From: CS2-K091 sp035527155
GTDB taxonomy: Bacteria > Planctomycetota > Phycisphaerae > Sedimentisphaerales > Anaerobacaceae
Direction: 5' to 3'
Assembly: GCA_035527155.1 (NCBI GenBank)
Contig: DATLBB010000097.1
Span: 1 to 23,466 of the forward strand
Length of the DNA stretch: 23,466 nucleotides
The notes under the pieces were generated by a model. The model was not told the DNA's origin and did no database searches. It saw only the letters and a program-made list of their open reading frames with translations. Shown one piece after another: positions 16,545 through 23,331 of this stretch. The position numbers and the translations under genes are program-made. Every line of letters begins with the position of its first letter. Position 1 is the first letter of the stretch.

Positions 16545-18704
16545 ATGACCCAAAATATCTTAGACAAAACGGTCGAACCACAGCAATATGAGCCGTCTGA
16601 TGAGTCGAGAGGTGAATTCGAACTGAGCCGGCGTTCCTTTGTGAAGCTGCTTGGTGCGGGCCTTCTAATCACGGTGACTGAGGGCGTCTCTTTTGGTCGG
16701 CGTGGCGGCCGTAGCCGCCAATCCATAACCGTAGCGGCACGACTCCACATTAACAAGGATGGCACGATTACAGTTATGACCGGTAAGGTCGAGGAAGGCC
16801 AGGGCGCACGAGCACAACTAACCCAGGCAGCGGCAGAGGAGCTGCGTGTTACCGCTGACCGGATTCGCCTTGTGATGGCTGATACGGCACTGGTTCCTGA
16901 TGATGGCAGAACAGCCGGCAGCCGAACTACGCCTTCGACCGTCCCGGCCGTACGTCGAGGCGCCGCAACCGCACGCGAGCTGCTGACGCGTCTTGCAGCC
17001 GAGGAATGGAAGGTAAATCCCGATGCCTTAGACGTACGCAATGGAATTATTAGGCACCAGAAAACGAAAAAGACTATTAGCTATGCAGAACTGGCTAAAA
17101 CAAAGGACGTTGCCGGGGCTTTCAAAGAATCCATTCCGTCCGATGTAACTCTTACACCGGTCGGCGAATGGGAAGTGCTCGGCACCGCCGTTGCCAGACC
17201 AAACTGGCGTGACCTTGTTACCGGAGCACACTGCTTTCCTTCGGATATTGTGCGTCCAAATATGCTCTACGGAAAAATTCTGCGTCCCCCTTCTTATGGT
17301 GCCACTCTTGAATCAATCGACCTCTCCAAGGCCAAAGCCATGAAAGATGTGGTCGTCGTTCGTGACGGTCAGTTCGTGGGATGTGCTGCACCATCGTCGT
17401 TTCGTGCCACTCAGGCACTGGAGGTTATTGCTAAAACTGCATCTTGGAAGACCGTTTCTCATCCATCGAGTAAGGACCTTTTTTCCCATCTCAAGAAGAA
17501 TGCCCGTTTAGGCGGAAGGTCACGTCCCCGAACAAGGGGTTCTATTGACAAAGGCCTTGCCGACGCAAGCAAGGTCCTGGAGCGAACGTACGAAGTGGCC
17601 TACGTTCAGCACACCCCAATGGAACCCAGGGCGGCTGTAGCAGAGTGGAAAGACGGCAAGTTGACCGTTTGGACGGGGGTCGATGGCCCCCAGTCGGTGC
17701 AGGGGGACCTTGCCCGAACTTTCCAAATTCCATCCAATAGTGTCCGGGTTATTGTGCCCGATATGGGTAGCGGATTCGGAGGCAAACATACTGGTGAAGC
17801 GGCAGAAGAAGCAGCGCGATTGGCAAAGACCGCCGGCCGCCCGGTGGCCGTGCACTGGACGCGAGCCGAAGAGTTCACCTGGGCCTATTTCCGCCCGGCA
17901 GCAGTAATCGAGTGCAAGGGCGGCCTGGATGCGAAAGGCTCGCTTATTGCCTGGGACTTCACCAACATCAACGCCGGCGGTGCAGCAATTGATACACCAT
18001 ACAATATAGCCAACACAAAAATCCTATCGGCCGGTTCCGATTCTCCTTTACGCCAGGGTGCATACCGCTGCCTGGCTGCAACGGCCAACAATTTTGCTCG
18101 AGAGTCCTTTATGGATGAACTTGCGGCAGCAGCAGGGGCTGACCCACTTGCCTTCAGACTTGCCCATCTTGACAATCAACGCATACGAACCGTACTTGAG
18201 ACTGCTGCAAAACATTTCGATTGGCCAACGCGCAGAAAAAAAGTCACTCGTGAAATAGGTGTTGGGCTGGCTTGTGGGACGGAAAAGAATTCCGTTGTTG
18301 CTGCATGTGTGGAAGTTGGTATCGACCGCAAACGGGGCGAGATAAAAGTACATCATGTCTGTGAGGCCTTTGAATGTGGCCCCATCCAGAATCCTGCCAA
18401 TCTGCTTTCTCAAGTTCAGGGCTGCATCATCATGGGTATGGGTGGTGCGCTGAGTGAGGAAATACAATTCGAAGGCGGCAAAATCCTGAACGCCAGCTTC
18501 GCAGGGTATCATGTTCCTCGCTTCAAGGATGTTCCCAAAATCGATGTTCATCTGGTCAACAAAACTGATATTCCCTCAGCCGGCGGGGGTGAGACACCCA
18601 TTATTGCAATCGCCCCAGCCATAGCCAATGCCGTTTTTGCTGCCACGGGCGTCCGCATTCGGTCCATGCCTATCCGCGGTGACCAAGTTAAAAACCCTGG
18701 TTGA
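16545..18704 (+). CDS. Molybdopterin-binding subunit, IorB-like, with Tat signal
   Basis: The 719-residue protein carries a twin-arginine motif SRRSFVK (residues 28-34) followed by a hydrophobic stretch (LLGAGLLITV), so export in folded, cofactor-loaded form is likely. Family motifs include GKVEEGQGA near the N-terminus, MEPRAAVAEW, GSGFGGKH, and the C-terminal GGGETP, whose Glu (about 683) matches the catalytic base of xanthine dehydrogenase-family hydroxylases. The length and lack of a fused iron-sulfur or FAD domain fit the IorB type, which inserts a water-derived oxygen into an aldehyde or N-heterocycle. AGAGGT about 10 bases upstream is the ribosome-binding site. No FAD subunit gene is adjacent, so a cytochrome or other carrier may accept the electrons. 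The exact substrate is unknown. Confidence 0.93.
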   Translation: MTQNILDKTVEPQQYEPSDESRGEFELSRRSFVKLLGAGLLITVTEGVSFGRRGGRSRQSITVAARLHINKDGTITVMTGKVEEGQGARAQLTQAAAEELRVTADRIRLVMADTALVPDDGRTAGSRTTPSTVPAVRRGAATARELLTRLAAEEWKVNPDALDVRNGIIRHQKTKKTISYAELAKTKDVAGAFKESIPSDVTLTPVGEWEVLGTAVARPNWRDLVTGAHCFPSDIVRPNMLYGKILRPPSYGATLESIDLSKAKAMKDVVVVRDGQFVGCAAPSSFRATQALEVIAKTASWKTVSHPSSKDLFSHLKKNARLGGRSRPRTRGSIDKGLADASKVLERTYEVAYVQHTPMEPRAAVAEWKDGKLTVWTGVDGPQSVQGDLARTFQIPSNSVRVIVPDMGSGFGGKHTGEAAEEAARLAKTAGRPVAVHWTRAEEFTWAYFRPAAVIECKGGLDAKGSLIAWDFTNINAGGAAIDTPYNIANTKILSAGSDSPLRQGAYRCLAATANNFARESFMDELAAAAGADPLAFRLAHLDNQRIRTVLETAAKHFDWPTRRKKVTREIGVGLACGTEKNSVVAACVEVGIDRKRGEIKVHHVCEAFECGPIQNPANLLSQVQGCIIMGMGGALSEEIQFEGGKILNASFAGYHVPRFKDVPKIDVHLVNKTDIPSAGGGETPIIAIAPAIANAVFAATGVRIRSMPIRGDQVKNPG

Positions 18705-18757
18705 GGCTGGTAACTACTAATGGTGCGGGAAGAACATGGATAGTAATAGAAGAACAT

Positions 18758-19345
18758 TTACGGATCAGCTCCGAAGTGCGACTTGTAGTTCTCCGGAGTG
18801 TCGATGCCGATCAGGATTCCGCGTTCGGATACCTCAAGTTCAAGGATTTTCCCTTCGTTTGAATACAGGACATGCCTTGCGCCTTTTTCTTCCGGTGCAT
18901 TCAAAAGTTCGTTAAATAATGACCTTGAAAATAACGTAGGGTGCCCTCTTTCTTTATTGAAGACTGGAACTATGATTGGATTATTTGTTTCTTTGAATTT
19001 GCTCACAACCTTATTAACAACTTCCCTGGTAATGAAGGGATTATCCACCAAACATAAAAGTATTGCATCAGTCTCTTGTGGGGCTTGCTCTATTGCCGCA
19101 ATCAAAGATGATAGCTGTCCTCTTTGGTAATCTTTGTTTATAACGATGTTTGTTCCGGAAAAATCAACCGAGTTTTTTATAGTTTCGGCTTCTGCTCCAA
19201 GAACCACGGTGATTCTGTCCACATCGGAGATTTTGAGTACTGAGATAATTTGACCCAAAAATGTTGTATCATTGAACTTTAACAGGGGCTTTAGTTTCCC
19301 CATTCTCTCTGACCGGCCGGCAGCTAATACTATTGCATTTATCAT
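18758..19345 (-). CDS. mocA: MocA-like molybdenum cofactor cytidylyltransferase
   Basis: The 195-residue protein has the nucleotidyltransferase signature LAAGRSERMGKLKPLL (residues 7-22), the GQLSSL motif (76-81), LVDNP (99-103) in place of the usual DQP, and GHP (134-136). These features fit the MobA/MocA group; the size and the GxxSSL and GHP motifs favour MocA, which joins CTP to molybdopterin to make the cytosine dinucleotide used by xanthine dehydrogenase-family enzymes. It lies 53 bases from, and converges with, the hydroxylase large-subunit gene. The ATG at 19345 is preceded by AGAAGG; a TTG 18 bases upstream is an alternative. A related sugar or phospho-alcohol nucleotidyltransferase is a less likely reading. 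Confidence 0.82.
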   Translation of the reverse strand: MINAIVLAAGRSERMGKLKPLLKFNDTTFLGQIISVLKISDVDRITVVLGAEAETIKNSVDFSGTNIVINKDYQRGQLSSLIAAIEQAPQETDAILLCLVDNPFITREVVNKVVSKFKETNNPIIVPVFNKERGHPTLFSRSLFNELLNAPEEKGARHVLYSNEGKILELEVSERGILIGIDTPENYKSHFGADP

Positions 19346-19480
19346 AAACCTTCTGCTTTCCAATTATTCGAAGAAGCTATTGTCATGTATTTTGTTTCGG
19401 GTGTATGTTCGAGTCTTCTTATTTTACGAGTTCGCATACTATGCTGAAAGCAATTTCCTTCGGGGTAAGCGGGCCGTTTG

Positions 19481-19727
19481 AAATTGGCTTTGATTGGCTT
19501 TGAATTGGGTTTGTTTTCAAAAAGTGTCCCATTGGATATATTCTCATAATCCTTTGTTAATACTTTATTTACGTTATTTACGTTCATTTGGTCATTTAGC
19601 AAATTGGCTTTGATTGGGTTTGTATTGGCTTTGTTTTTACGCAGTTTGGAATTGGCAATATTTTCATAATCGGCTGTTATTAAAGATGTTACGTTCATTT
19701 GAGTATCCGGGAAATTGGCTTTGTTTT
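19481..19727 (-). repeat. Tandem 120-bp and 111-bp units (AAATTGGCTTTG-headed)
   Basis: Units start with AAATTGGCTTTG at 19481 and 19601, and a third partial unit starts at 19712. Both full units share CATAATC (tcataatc) in the middle and ACGTTCATTTG near the end, with diverged sequence between. Unit lengths are multiples of three, and the minus strand stays open through 19342-19878 with recurring peptides KAN, QMNV and DYENI. I recall similar repeated peptides in planctomycete genomes. A dispersed DNA element is more likely than a working protein, but coding cannot be excluded. Confidence 0.65.
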
Positions 19728-19823
19728 GCATAATTGAGTCATAATTGGTTGACAAGTTAGGCTGAATAGGCGGTTTGTTAGGGGTGGCAGCGGAATTTGG
19801 GGTGTATAGGCGGTTTGAGTAGC

Positions 19824-19872
19824 TTGTATATCGTATGTCGTATATCGTATATCGTATTGCGTATTGAGTAGG
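19824..19872. repeat. Heptamer tandem array TCGTATN
   Basis: Six to seven consecutive 7-base units can be read: TTGTATA, TCGTATG, TCGTATA, TCGTATA, TCGTATT, GCGTATT, and a degenerate GAGTAGG. The centre is the most regular. A similar array occurs at 23214-23248. Confidence 0.7.
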
Positions 19873-20103
19873 TTGCATTTGTTATTCCCCTAAGGGATTT
19901 CCGTCCTTTTAGATGGGGGCTGAAAAACAACTGTCCCTCTATAATTGGGCGAATGTGCGCGTTTGATGCGAAAAACGGCTTGTTTTTGACAGGATTTACG
20001 GGATTAACTTGTTGTGGGCAAAGCAGTTAAAATTTTTTTATTTTTTTCAGATTTAGCCGGTTACTATGTGCGCTTTTGGTCGCGCATTTTACCTATTTTA
20101 ACG

Positions 20104-20188
20104 CCCCATTAGAAAACAGAAAGCATGTTTCTAACGGGGTAAACGGATTAAACCCCATTAGAAGACAAAAGGTACGTTTCTAACCCCG
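20104..20188. repeat. Two 36-bp repeats with palindromic character
   Basis: The copies at 20104-20139 and 20153-20188 share the CCCCATTAGAA head and the TTTCTAAC tail. The first is a near-perfect dyad (CCCCATTAGAAA against TTTCTAACGGGG, 11 of 12 pairs). The second has lost its GGGG arm (CCCC instead). The period is 49 bases. Confidence 0.65.
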
Positions 20189-20197
20189 GTGAGATAA

Positions 20198-20231
20198 CCC
20201 CAGTGAGATAACGCTCCGCTATCTCACGGGG
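20198..20231. repeat. CCCC...GGGG hairpin with GTGAGATA stem
   Basis: CCCC-A-GTGAGATA pairs with TATCTCAC-GGGG around a 9-base loop (20211-20219), leaving one bulged A. A second CCCCGGTGAGATAA lies immediately upstream (from 20184), so the left arm is duplicated. There is no T-run, so this is a REP-like palindrome rather than a terminator. Confidence 0.6.
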
Positions 20232-20384
20232 CAGGCGGGGTAAAGGGATAAAAAGCATAATAATTCCGTCTTTCTTAGTAAAAATGACCAAAAAGTGTTT
20301 TTTTGACCCACCATGCAACCCCCGAAGGAGGGGACCCAGCAACACTTATACCCCAATTCACCAAACACTAAACCACTACTTAAC

Positions 20385-20399
20385 TTGACGGGAATTGCG
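20385..20399. repeat. Left copy of 15-bp direct repeat
   Basis: TTGACGGGAATTGCG is identical to 22327-22341. Similarity extends weakly for about 18 bases to the right (GG.TTTGTT). The two copies bracket the coiled-coil and XRE genes. Confidence 0.7.
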
Positions 20400-20576
20400 A
20401 TTTAGGCTTTGTTTAGACTAAATCGGACAGCAGATTAGAAGACACTACATTTGACAGGAAGACGGACACTTAACATTATTATTTAAATATTACCTGCATA
20501 AACGGCAAAATTAGCTCAAATCAGCGGATATTTAAAAAAATAAAAATATTTAGAATTTTTTCTTGTAAATTTATCA

Positions 20577-20621
20577 ATTATTGTTATATTATCAGGAATA
20601 ATAACAGAAATAAACAATAAT
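20577..20621. repeat. Nested dyad upstream of the XRE operon
   Basis: ATTATTGTT (20577-20585) and AACAATAAT (20613-20621) are perfect inverted repeats, with an inner TGTTAT/ATAACA-type dyad between them. It could be a binding site or simply AT-rich sequence. Confidence 0.4.
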
Positions 20622-20635
20622 AGGGCTTATTTAGT

Positions 20636-20677
20636 GTAAATCAACGGGAAAATTTACGTATTTACCGAAATTTACCC
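20636..20677. promoter_or_regulatory. Operator-like ATTTAC repeat group
   Basis: GTAAAT at 20636 faces ATTTAC at 20652, 20660 and 20670, ending directly before the -35 box. The spacing of 8 and 10 bases and the mix of inverted and direct copies suit binding of a helix-turn-helix repressor, plausibly the XRE protein of the operon. This is inferred from position only. Confidence 0.45.
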
Positions 20678-20706
20678 TTGACATTCGAATAAATACTTTG
20701 TATTTT
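20678..20706 (+). promoter_or_regulatory. Promoter of the coiled-coil/XRE operon
   Basis: A perfect TTGACA (20678-20683) and TATTTT (20701-20706) are 17 bases apart. Transcription would start near 20713, giving a leader of about 42 bases with GGAGG at 20743-20747 ahead of the ATG at 20755. This makes the upstream ATGs (20698 onward) unlikely starts. Confidence 0.65.
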
Positions 20707-20754
20707 ATGGTATACGTGAAACGTCCGGTAAAAATATTGTTTGGAGGAAATAAG

Positions 20755-20988
20755 ATGGTTCGAACAAGTCAACATTCACATTGTTTGGGTAATTCAGAAA
20801 TGACAAAATATTTAATTCATCAAATCCTGAGCTTGGAAAGAGAGGTTTGCATATATGAGAGAGACATTATAAAGGAGCAGTGTCCGCGAATCAAGCAAGA
20901 ATTAGAAAAGAACCAAGAGGTTCTTAAAAAAGAAATCAATTTTCTGAAAGAAAAATTAAATGAAAAACCAAGACAACAATCCGAATAG
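20755..20988 (+). CDS. Small coiled-coil protein
   Basis: I do not recognise this 77-residue protein. It has a short polar N-terminus with His and Cys (TSQHSHCLG) and then a long charged helix from about residue 15 to 70, with heptad-like spacing of Leu and Ile (ILSLEREV, VLKKEINFLKEKL), so a coiled coil is likely. The ATG at 20755 has a strong GGAGG seven bases before it and lies correctly after the predicted promoter; the longer frame from 20698 would start before the transcript. The next gene overlaps its end by 29 bases, implying translational coupling and a shared role with the XRE protein. It could be an oligomerisation partner or a small regulator; it does not look like a known toxin or antitoxin. 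Confidence 0.7.
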   Translation: MVRTSQHSHCLGNSEMTKYLIHQILSLEREVCIYERDIIKEQCPRIKQELEKNQEVLKKEINFLKEKLNEKPRQQSE

Positions 20989-22231
20989 CACGAAAGAAGA
21001 ATATGGTGTGAGTGACAATAGTTTAGGGCGCATATTGAAAGCCTGCCGAGAACAAAGGGATCTTTCTCAAAGTGATGTTGCGGGGAAAACCGGTATTAAG
21101 GGATCGGCAATCAGCAATTTTGAAAACGGTCAACGATTGCCTTCATTAACCCAATTAGCACAGCTTTCAGCAGTACTTGAAGTTGATCTTCAAAGTCTGA
21201 TACTTTCACGTACTTATGACGAAATATGTTCAAATGATATATCTAAGTGGTCAAAGGAAGCTTTATCCCAACGGGATAATTTACTGGGTGATCTAAAAAG
21301 ATACATACCGGACCCAGGATTCGCAGCTTCTATGAAGTTGAAGAGACATCCTAAGGGTAGGTCATTTCTTGATTTTCCTGGAGCATTCCCAAATATCAAA
21401 GTTATTACAGGAGATAGACGGGAAAAACCTCCTAAGACCGCTGGGGATATAGGGGTGTACAGCGCATGTCCTATTGATGACCGATGGATATATAGCTTGG
21501 GATTACCAAAAGATACCGAGAAGGTTTCGGACAAAGAATTTATTGTATCCACCGAAGAGAAACTACGCAAAAAATATGGCAATTCTTCGCTCTTAGTCAT
21601 AGGATCACCCGCCGGCAACCATCTATCAAGAATTATCAATGAACATTCAATTTTTAGGTTTAATTTGCAAAAAGGATACAATGAAGCGTTAGATAATGTT
21701 CTTAAAGATAGAATGGTTGAAAAATCTGAAGGAAGCGCCACATCTAGAAAAGATGAACACTTAAAGGATCTAAAGCGGATGATGATTCAATTCTTTGCAT
21801 TTGGTATTATTGATCCGATGTACTCGAGAACTCTCCGTGGTGTTGCACTATCGGGAAATGTCGACTATGGCACAATTACATTCGCTATCAATCCATTTTA
21901 TCAAGGAGATGATTTCCGATATGTTGCAATAATGGTTGCAGGTTTTCACCATCCGGGAACTATCTGGGCTTTGCGGAGCCTTAGTGAACCACGTAATGTA
22001 AATGAAGGATTTGTAAATCGACCATATGGTGGAGTTGTTGAGGTTAAGATTGATACCGAGAAACCATGGGAAGAGCGAATGCGGTCAGCAATCTGTTCTT
22101 GGGACACAGACCCATATAGTCAGGAAGATTTACTAAAAGGATTGGATGAATTAAAAAACCGTGGATCGAGTCTTATGCCAGTTGATCCTGAGAAAGTTGA
22201 TCAATGCAGACAACTATTGAATTATTTATAG
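20960..22231 (+). CDS. XRE-type regulator with unrecognised C-terminal domain
   Basis: Residues 22-80 form a clear Cro/C1-type helix-turn-helix (LGRILKACREQRDLSQSDVA, then AISNFENGQRLPSL). The remaining 300 residues match no family I can name. They contain a Rossmann-like strand-loop-helix LLVIGSPAGNHLSRIIN (211-227), a second strand-loop motif YVAIMVAGFHHPGT (321-334), and PYGGVVEV (355-362). The pattern suggests a ligand-sensing or nucleotide-binding domain joined to a DNA-binding head. The gene overlaps the small coiled-coil gene by 29 bases and has no good ribosome-binding site of its own, so coupling is likely. It probably controls its own promoter through the ATTTAC repeats; other targets are unknown. 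Codon use is AT-rich compared with regions 1 and 3. Confidence 0.85.
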   Translation: MKNQDNNPNSTKEEYGVSDNSLGRILKACREQRDLSQSDVAGKTGIKGSAISNFENGQRLPSLTQLAQLSAVLEVDLQSLILSRTYDEICSNDISKWSKEALSQRDNLLGDLKRYIPDPGFAASMKLKRHPKGRSFLDFPGAFPNIKVITGDRREKPPKTAGDIGVYSACPIDDRWIYSLGLPKDTEKVSDKEFIVSTEEKLRKKYGNSSLLVIGSPAGNHLSRIINEHSIFRFNLQKGYNEALDNVLKDRMVEKSEGSATSRKDEHLKDLKRMMIQFFAFGIIDPMYSRTLRGVALSGNVDYGTITFAINPFYQGDDFRYVAIMVAGFHHPGTIWALRSLSEPRNVNEGFVNRPYGGVVEVKIDTEKPWEERMRSAICSWDTDPYSQEDLLKGLDELKNRGSSLMPVDPEKVDQCRQLLNYL

Positions 22232-22247
22232 TAACATCTTTCTTTCC

Positions 22248-22260
22248 TGCAGAAACTGCA
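22248..22260. other. Small hairpin after the XRE gene
   Basis: TGCAG-AAA-CTGCA is a perfect 5-bp stem 17 bases past the stop, followed by AAAATAG rather than a T-run. A weak terminator at best. Confidence 0.25.
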
Positions 22261-22326
22261 AAATAGAGATAGTTGGCCTGTTAAAAAAGTTGATTGAGTT
22301 TGGGAAATAGACAGGCGGGTTTTAAT

Positions 22327-22341
22327 TTGACGGGAATTGCG
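22327..22341. repeat. Right copy of 15-bp direct repeat
   Basis: TTGACGGGAATTGCG, identical to 20385-20399, 1942 bases downstream. It lies in the 185-base gap between the XRE gene and the convergent minus-strand gene, which holds nothing else clear apart from the small hairpin. Confidence 0.7.
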
Positions 22342-22416
22342 GTTTTGGTTTGTTGAATGATTCCGCGTGTGCAAACAAGTTGAGAACCCTACCCGACTGG
22401 AGCCGGATATTAGAAA

Positions 22417-23109
22417 TTACTGTAACAAGTGAGCTATTCCTGAAAAAACTTTCTTGAAAAGGGTAAATAACAGTTGACCTTTATCAGTATCTAGTGACAA
22501 TGCAATAGAAATTGAGACTAACATAGAAAGCGCCAACGCTTTCCAATCAAAGCGGTTGAGCCTATCTACAGATTCAACAAGATAGTCAAGCCTTTCATTG
22601 ATCAACTCAATCTGTTTTGAGTCAGGTTGGAATGTACTCGCTATTAATTGGCGCAACTCACCTACTGCCATTCTTAACTCAGCTTTTTGTTCCTCTGAAA
22701 AGAGCAGCTTATCCTGATCGACTATTCTTGTGGCAGTTACTAACTTCTTTTGGCCTTGAATCTGTTCCCAAAGATCCGGCTCAAGCGATTCTTCTACATA
22801 CTGTTGAACTTCCTTTAACCACTCGCGAAACCTATGATAGACTTCATCAATGTCAATGTGGTATATTAACCTTTGTGGTTTCTCTACATTAGCCCAAGGG
22901 AAATCTGGATTGAATCTCGTATAATTAAATCTGAAGTTATGATGGCTACGAGGATTAACTGCAACGTAACAACGCAAACCGGTATCATCGTAAACAATTA
23001 TGAATTTATGTTCAGGGCCTGTGATGTCTTCTGATGTCTTGAATTGCGAAAGATCAAGTCCTGTATCTCGGATTATCTTTAACAATCTATTTTTATATTT
23101 CTTAAGCAT
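22417..23109 (-). CDS. Hypothetical protein with hydrophobic C-terminus
   Basis: This 230-residue protein is not one I can name. The N-terminal 110 residues look like a compact alpha/beta domain with conserved-looking aromatics (FRFNYTRFNPDFPW at 59-72, FREWLKEVQQYV, PDLWEQI). A helical, probably coiled, middle follows (140-185). A hydrophobic segment occupies 191-206 (LALSMLVSISIALSL) with another hydrophobic stretch at 211-229, so membrane attachment by the C-terminus is plausible. The ATG at 23109 has only a weak AAAGAAA upstream. It converges with the XRE gene and is divergent from the last gene. A membrane-associated accessory or defence role is possible, but nothing in the sequence proves it. 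Confidence 0.75.
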   Translation of the reverse strand: MLKKYKNRLLKIIRDTGLDLSQFKTSEDITGPEHKFIIVYDDTGLRCYVAVNPRSHHNFRFNYTRFNPDFPWANVEKPQRLIYHIDIDEVYHRFREWLKEVQQYVEESLEPDLWEQIQGQKKLVTATRIVDQDKLLFSEEQKAELRMAVGELRQLIASTFQPDSKQIELINERLDYLVESVDRLNRFDWKALALSMLVSISIALSLDTDKGQLLFTLFKKVFSGIAHLLQ

Positions 23110-23213
23110 TTTATTTTTCTTTAATCATTGGGGCTTCTAACATAATACTATACACCACATACTAATAGTTCCGCTTAGGTCATGTAAATCGGACTACGGC
23201 GGATAAACTAATT

Positions 23214-23248
23214 TCGCATCTCGTGAAGCGTATCTCGTATTAAATTTC
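23214..23248. repeat. Second TCGTATN-like heptamer array
   Basis: Consecutive 7-base units TCGCATC, TCGTGAA, GCGTATC, TCGTATT and AAATTTC share the phase and core of the array at 19824-19872 but are more diverged. An open frame on the minus strand (23194-23415) runs through it and looks incidental. Confidence 0.5.
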
Positions 23249-23293
23249 GCCCCGGTTTCTTTATCAAGTTGCGGGAACAGAATATCAGAGAAC

Positions 23294-23322
23294 TTGACAA
23301 AGGTCAAATAAAAAAGTAGGAT
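23294..23322 (+). promoter_or_regulatory. Promoter of the last gene, close to its start codon
   Basis: A perfect TTGACA (23294-23299) and TAGGAT (23317-23322) are 17 bases apart. The expected transcription start near 23329 is only about 3 bases before the ATG at 23332, so the mRNA would be leaderless or nearly so. Confidence 0.6.
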
Positions 23323-23331
23323 GCAAAGGTT

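Larger units (their letters stand above)
19346..20754. other. Repeat-rich stretch without a convincing gene
   Basis: About 1.4 kb separates the mocA start from the coiled-coil gene. It contains long direct-repeat units (19481-19727), a heptamer array (19824-19872), a CCCC...GGGG palindrome group (20104-20231), a small GC hairpin (20319-20333), one copy of the 15-bp direct repeat (20385-20399), and an AT-rich promoter region from about 20450. The open frames in this stretch run through the repeats and lack start sites or family features. Between 19880 and 20100 I see only a loose CCCC/GGGG dyad near 19886 and a GACAGGATTTACGGGATT segment near 19988 of a type that recurs in many bacterial genomes. 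Confidence 0.6.

Noticed and set aside
19824..19872. CRISPR-like array
   Set aside because: Units are 7 bases with no spacers, so this is a simple tandem repeat, not a CRISPR.
20148..20345. 65-codon minus-strand frame
   Set aside because: It runs through the CCCC...GGGG palindromes and the GC hairpin; its composition is explained by the repeats.
20755..22231. Classical toxin-antitoxin pair
   Set aside because: The small protein has no toxin-like fold and the XRE protein is far larger than usual antitoxins; no catalytic motif was seen.
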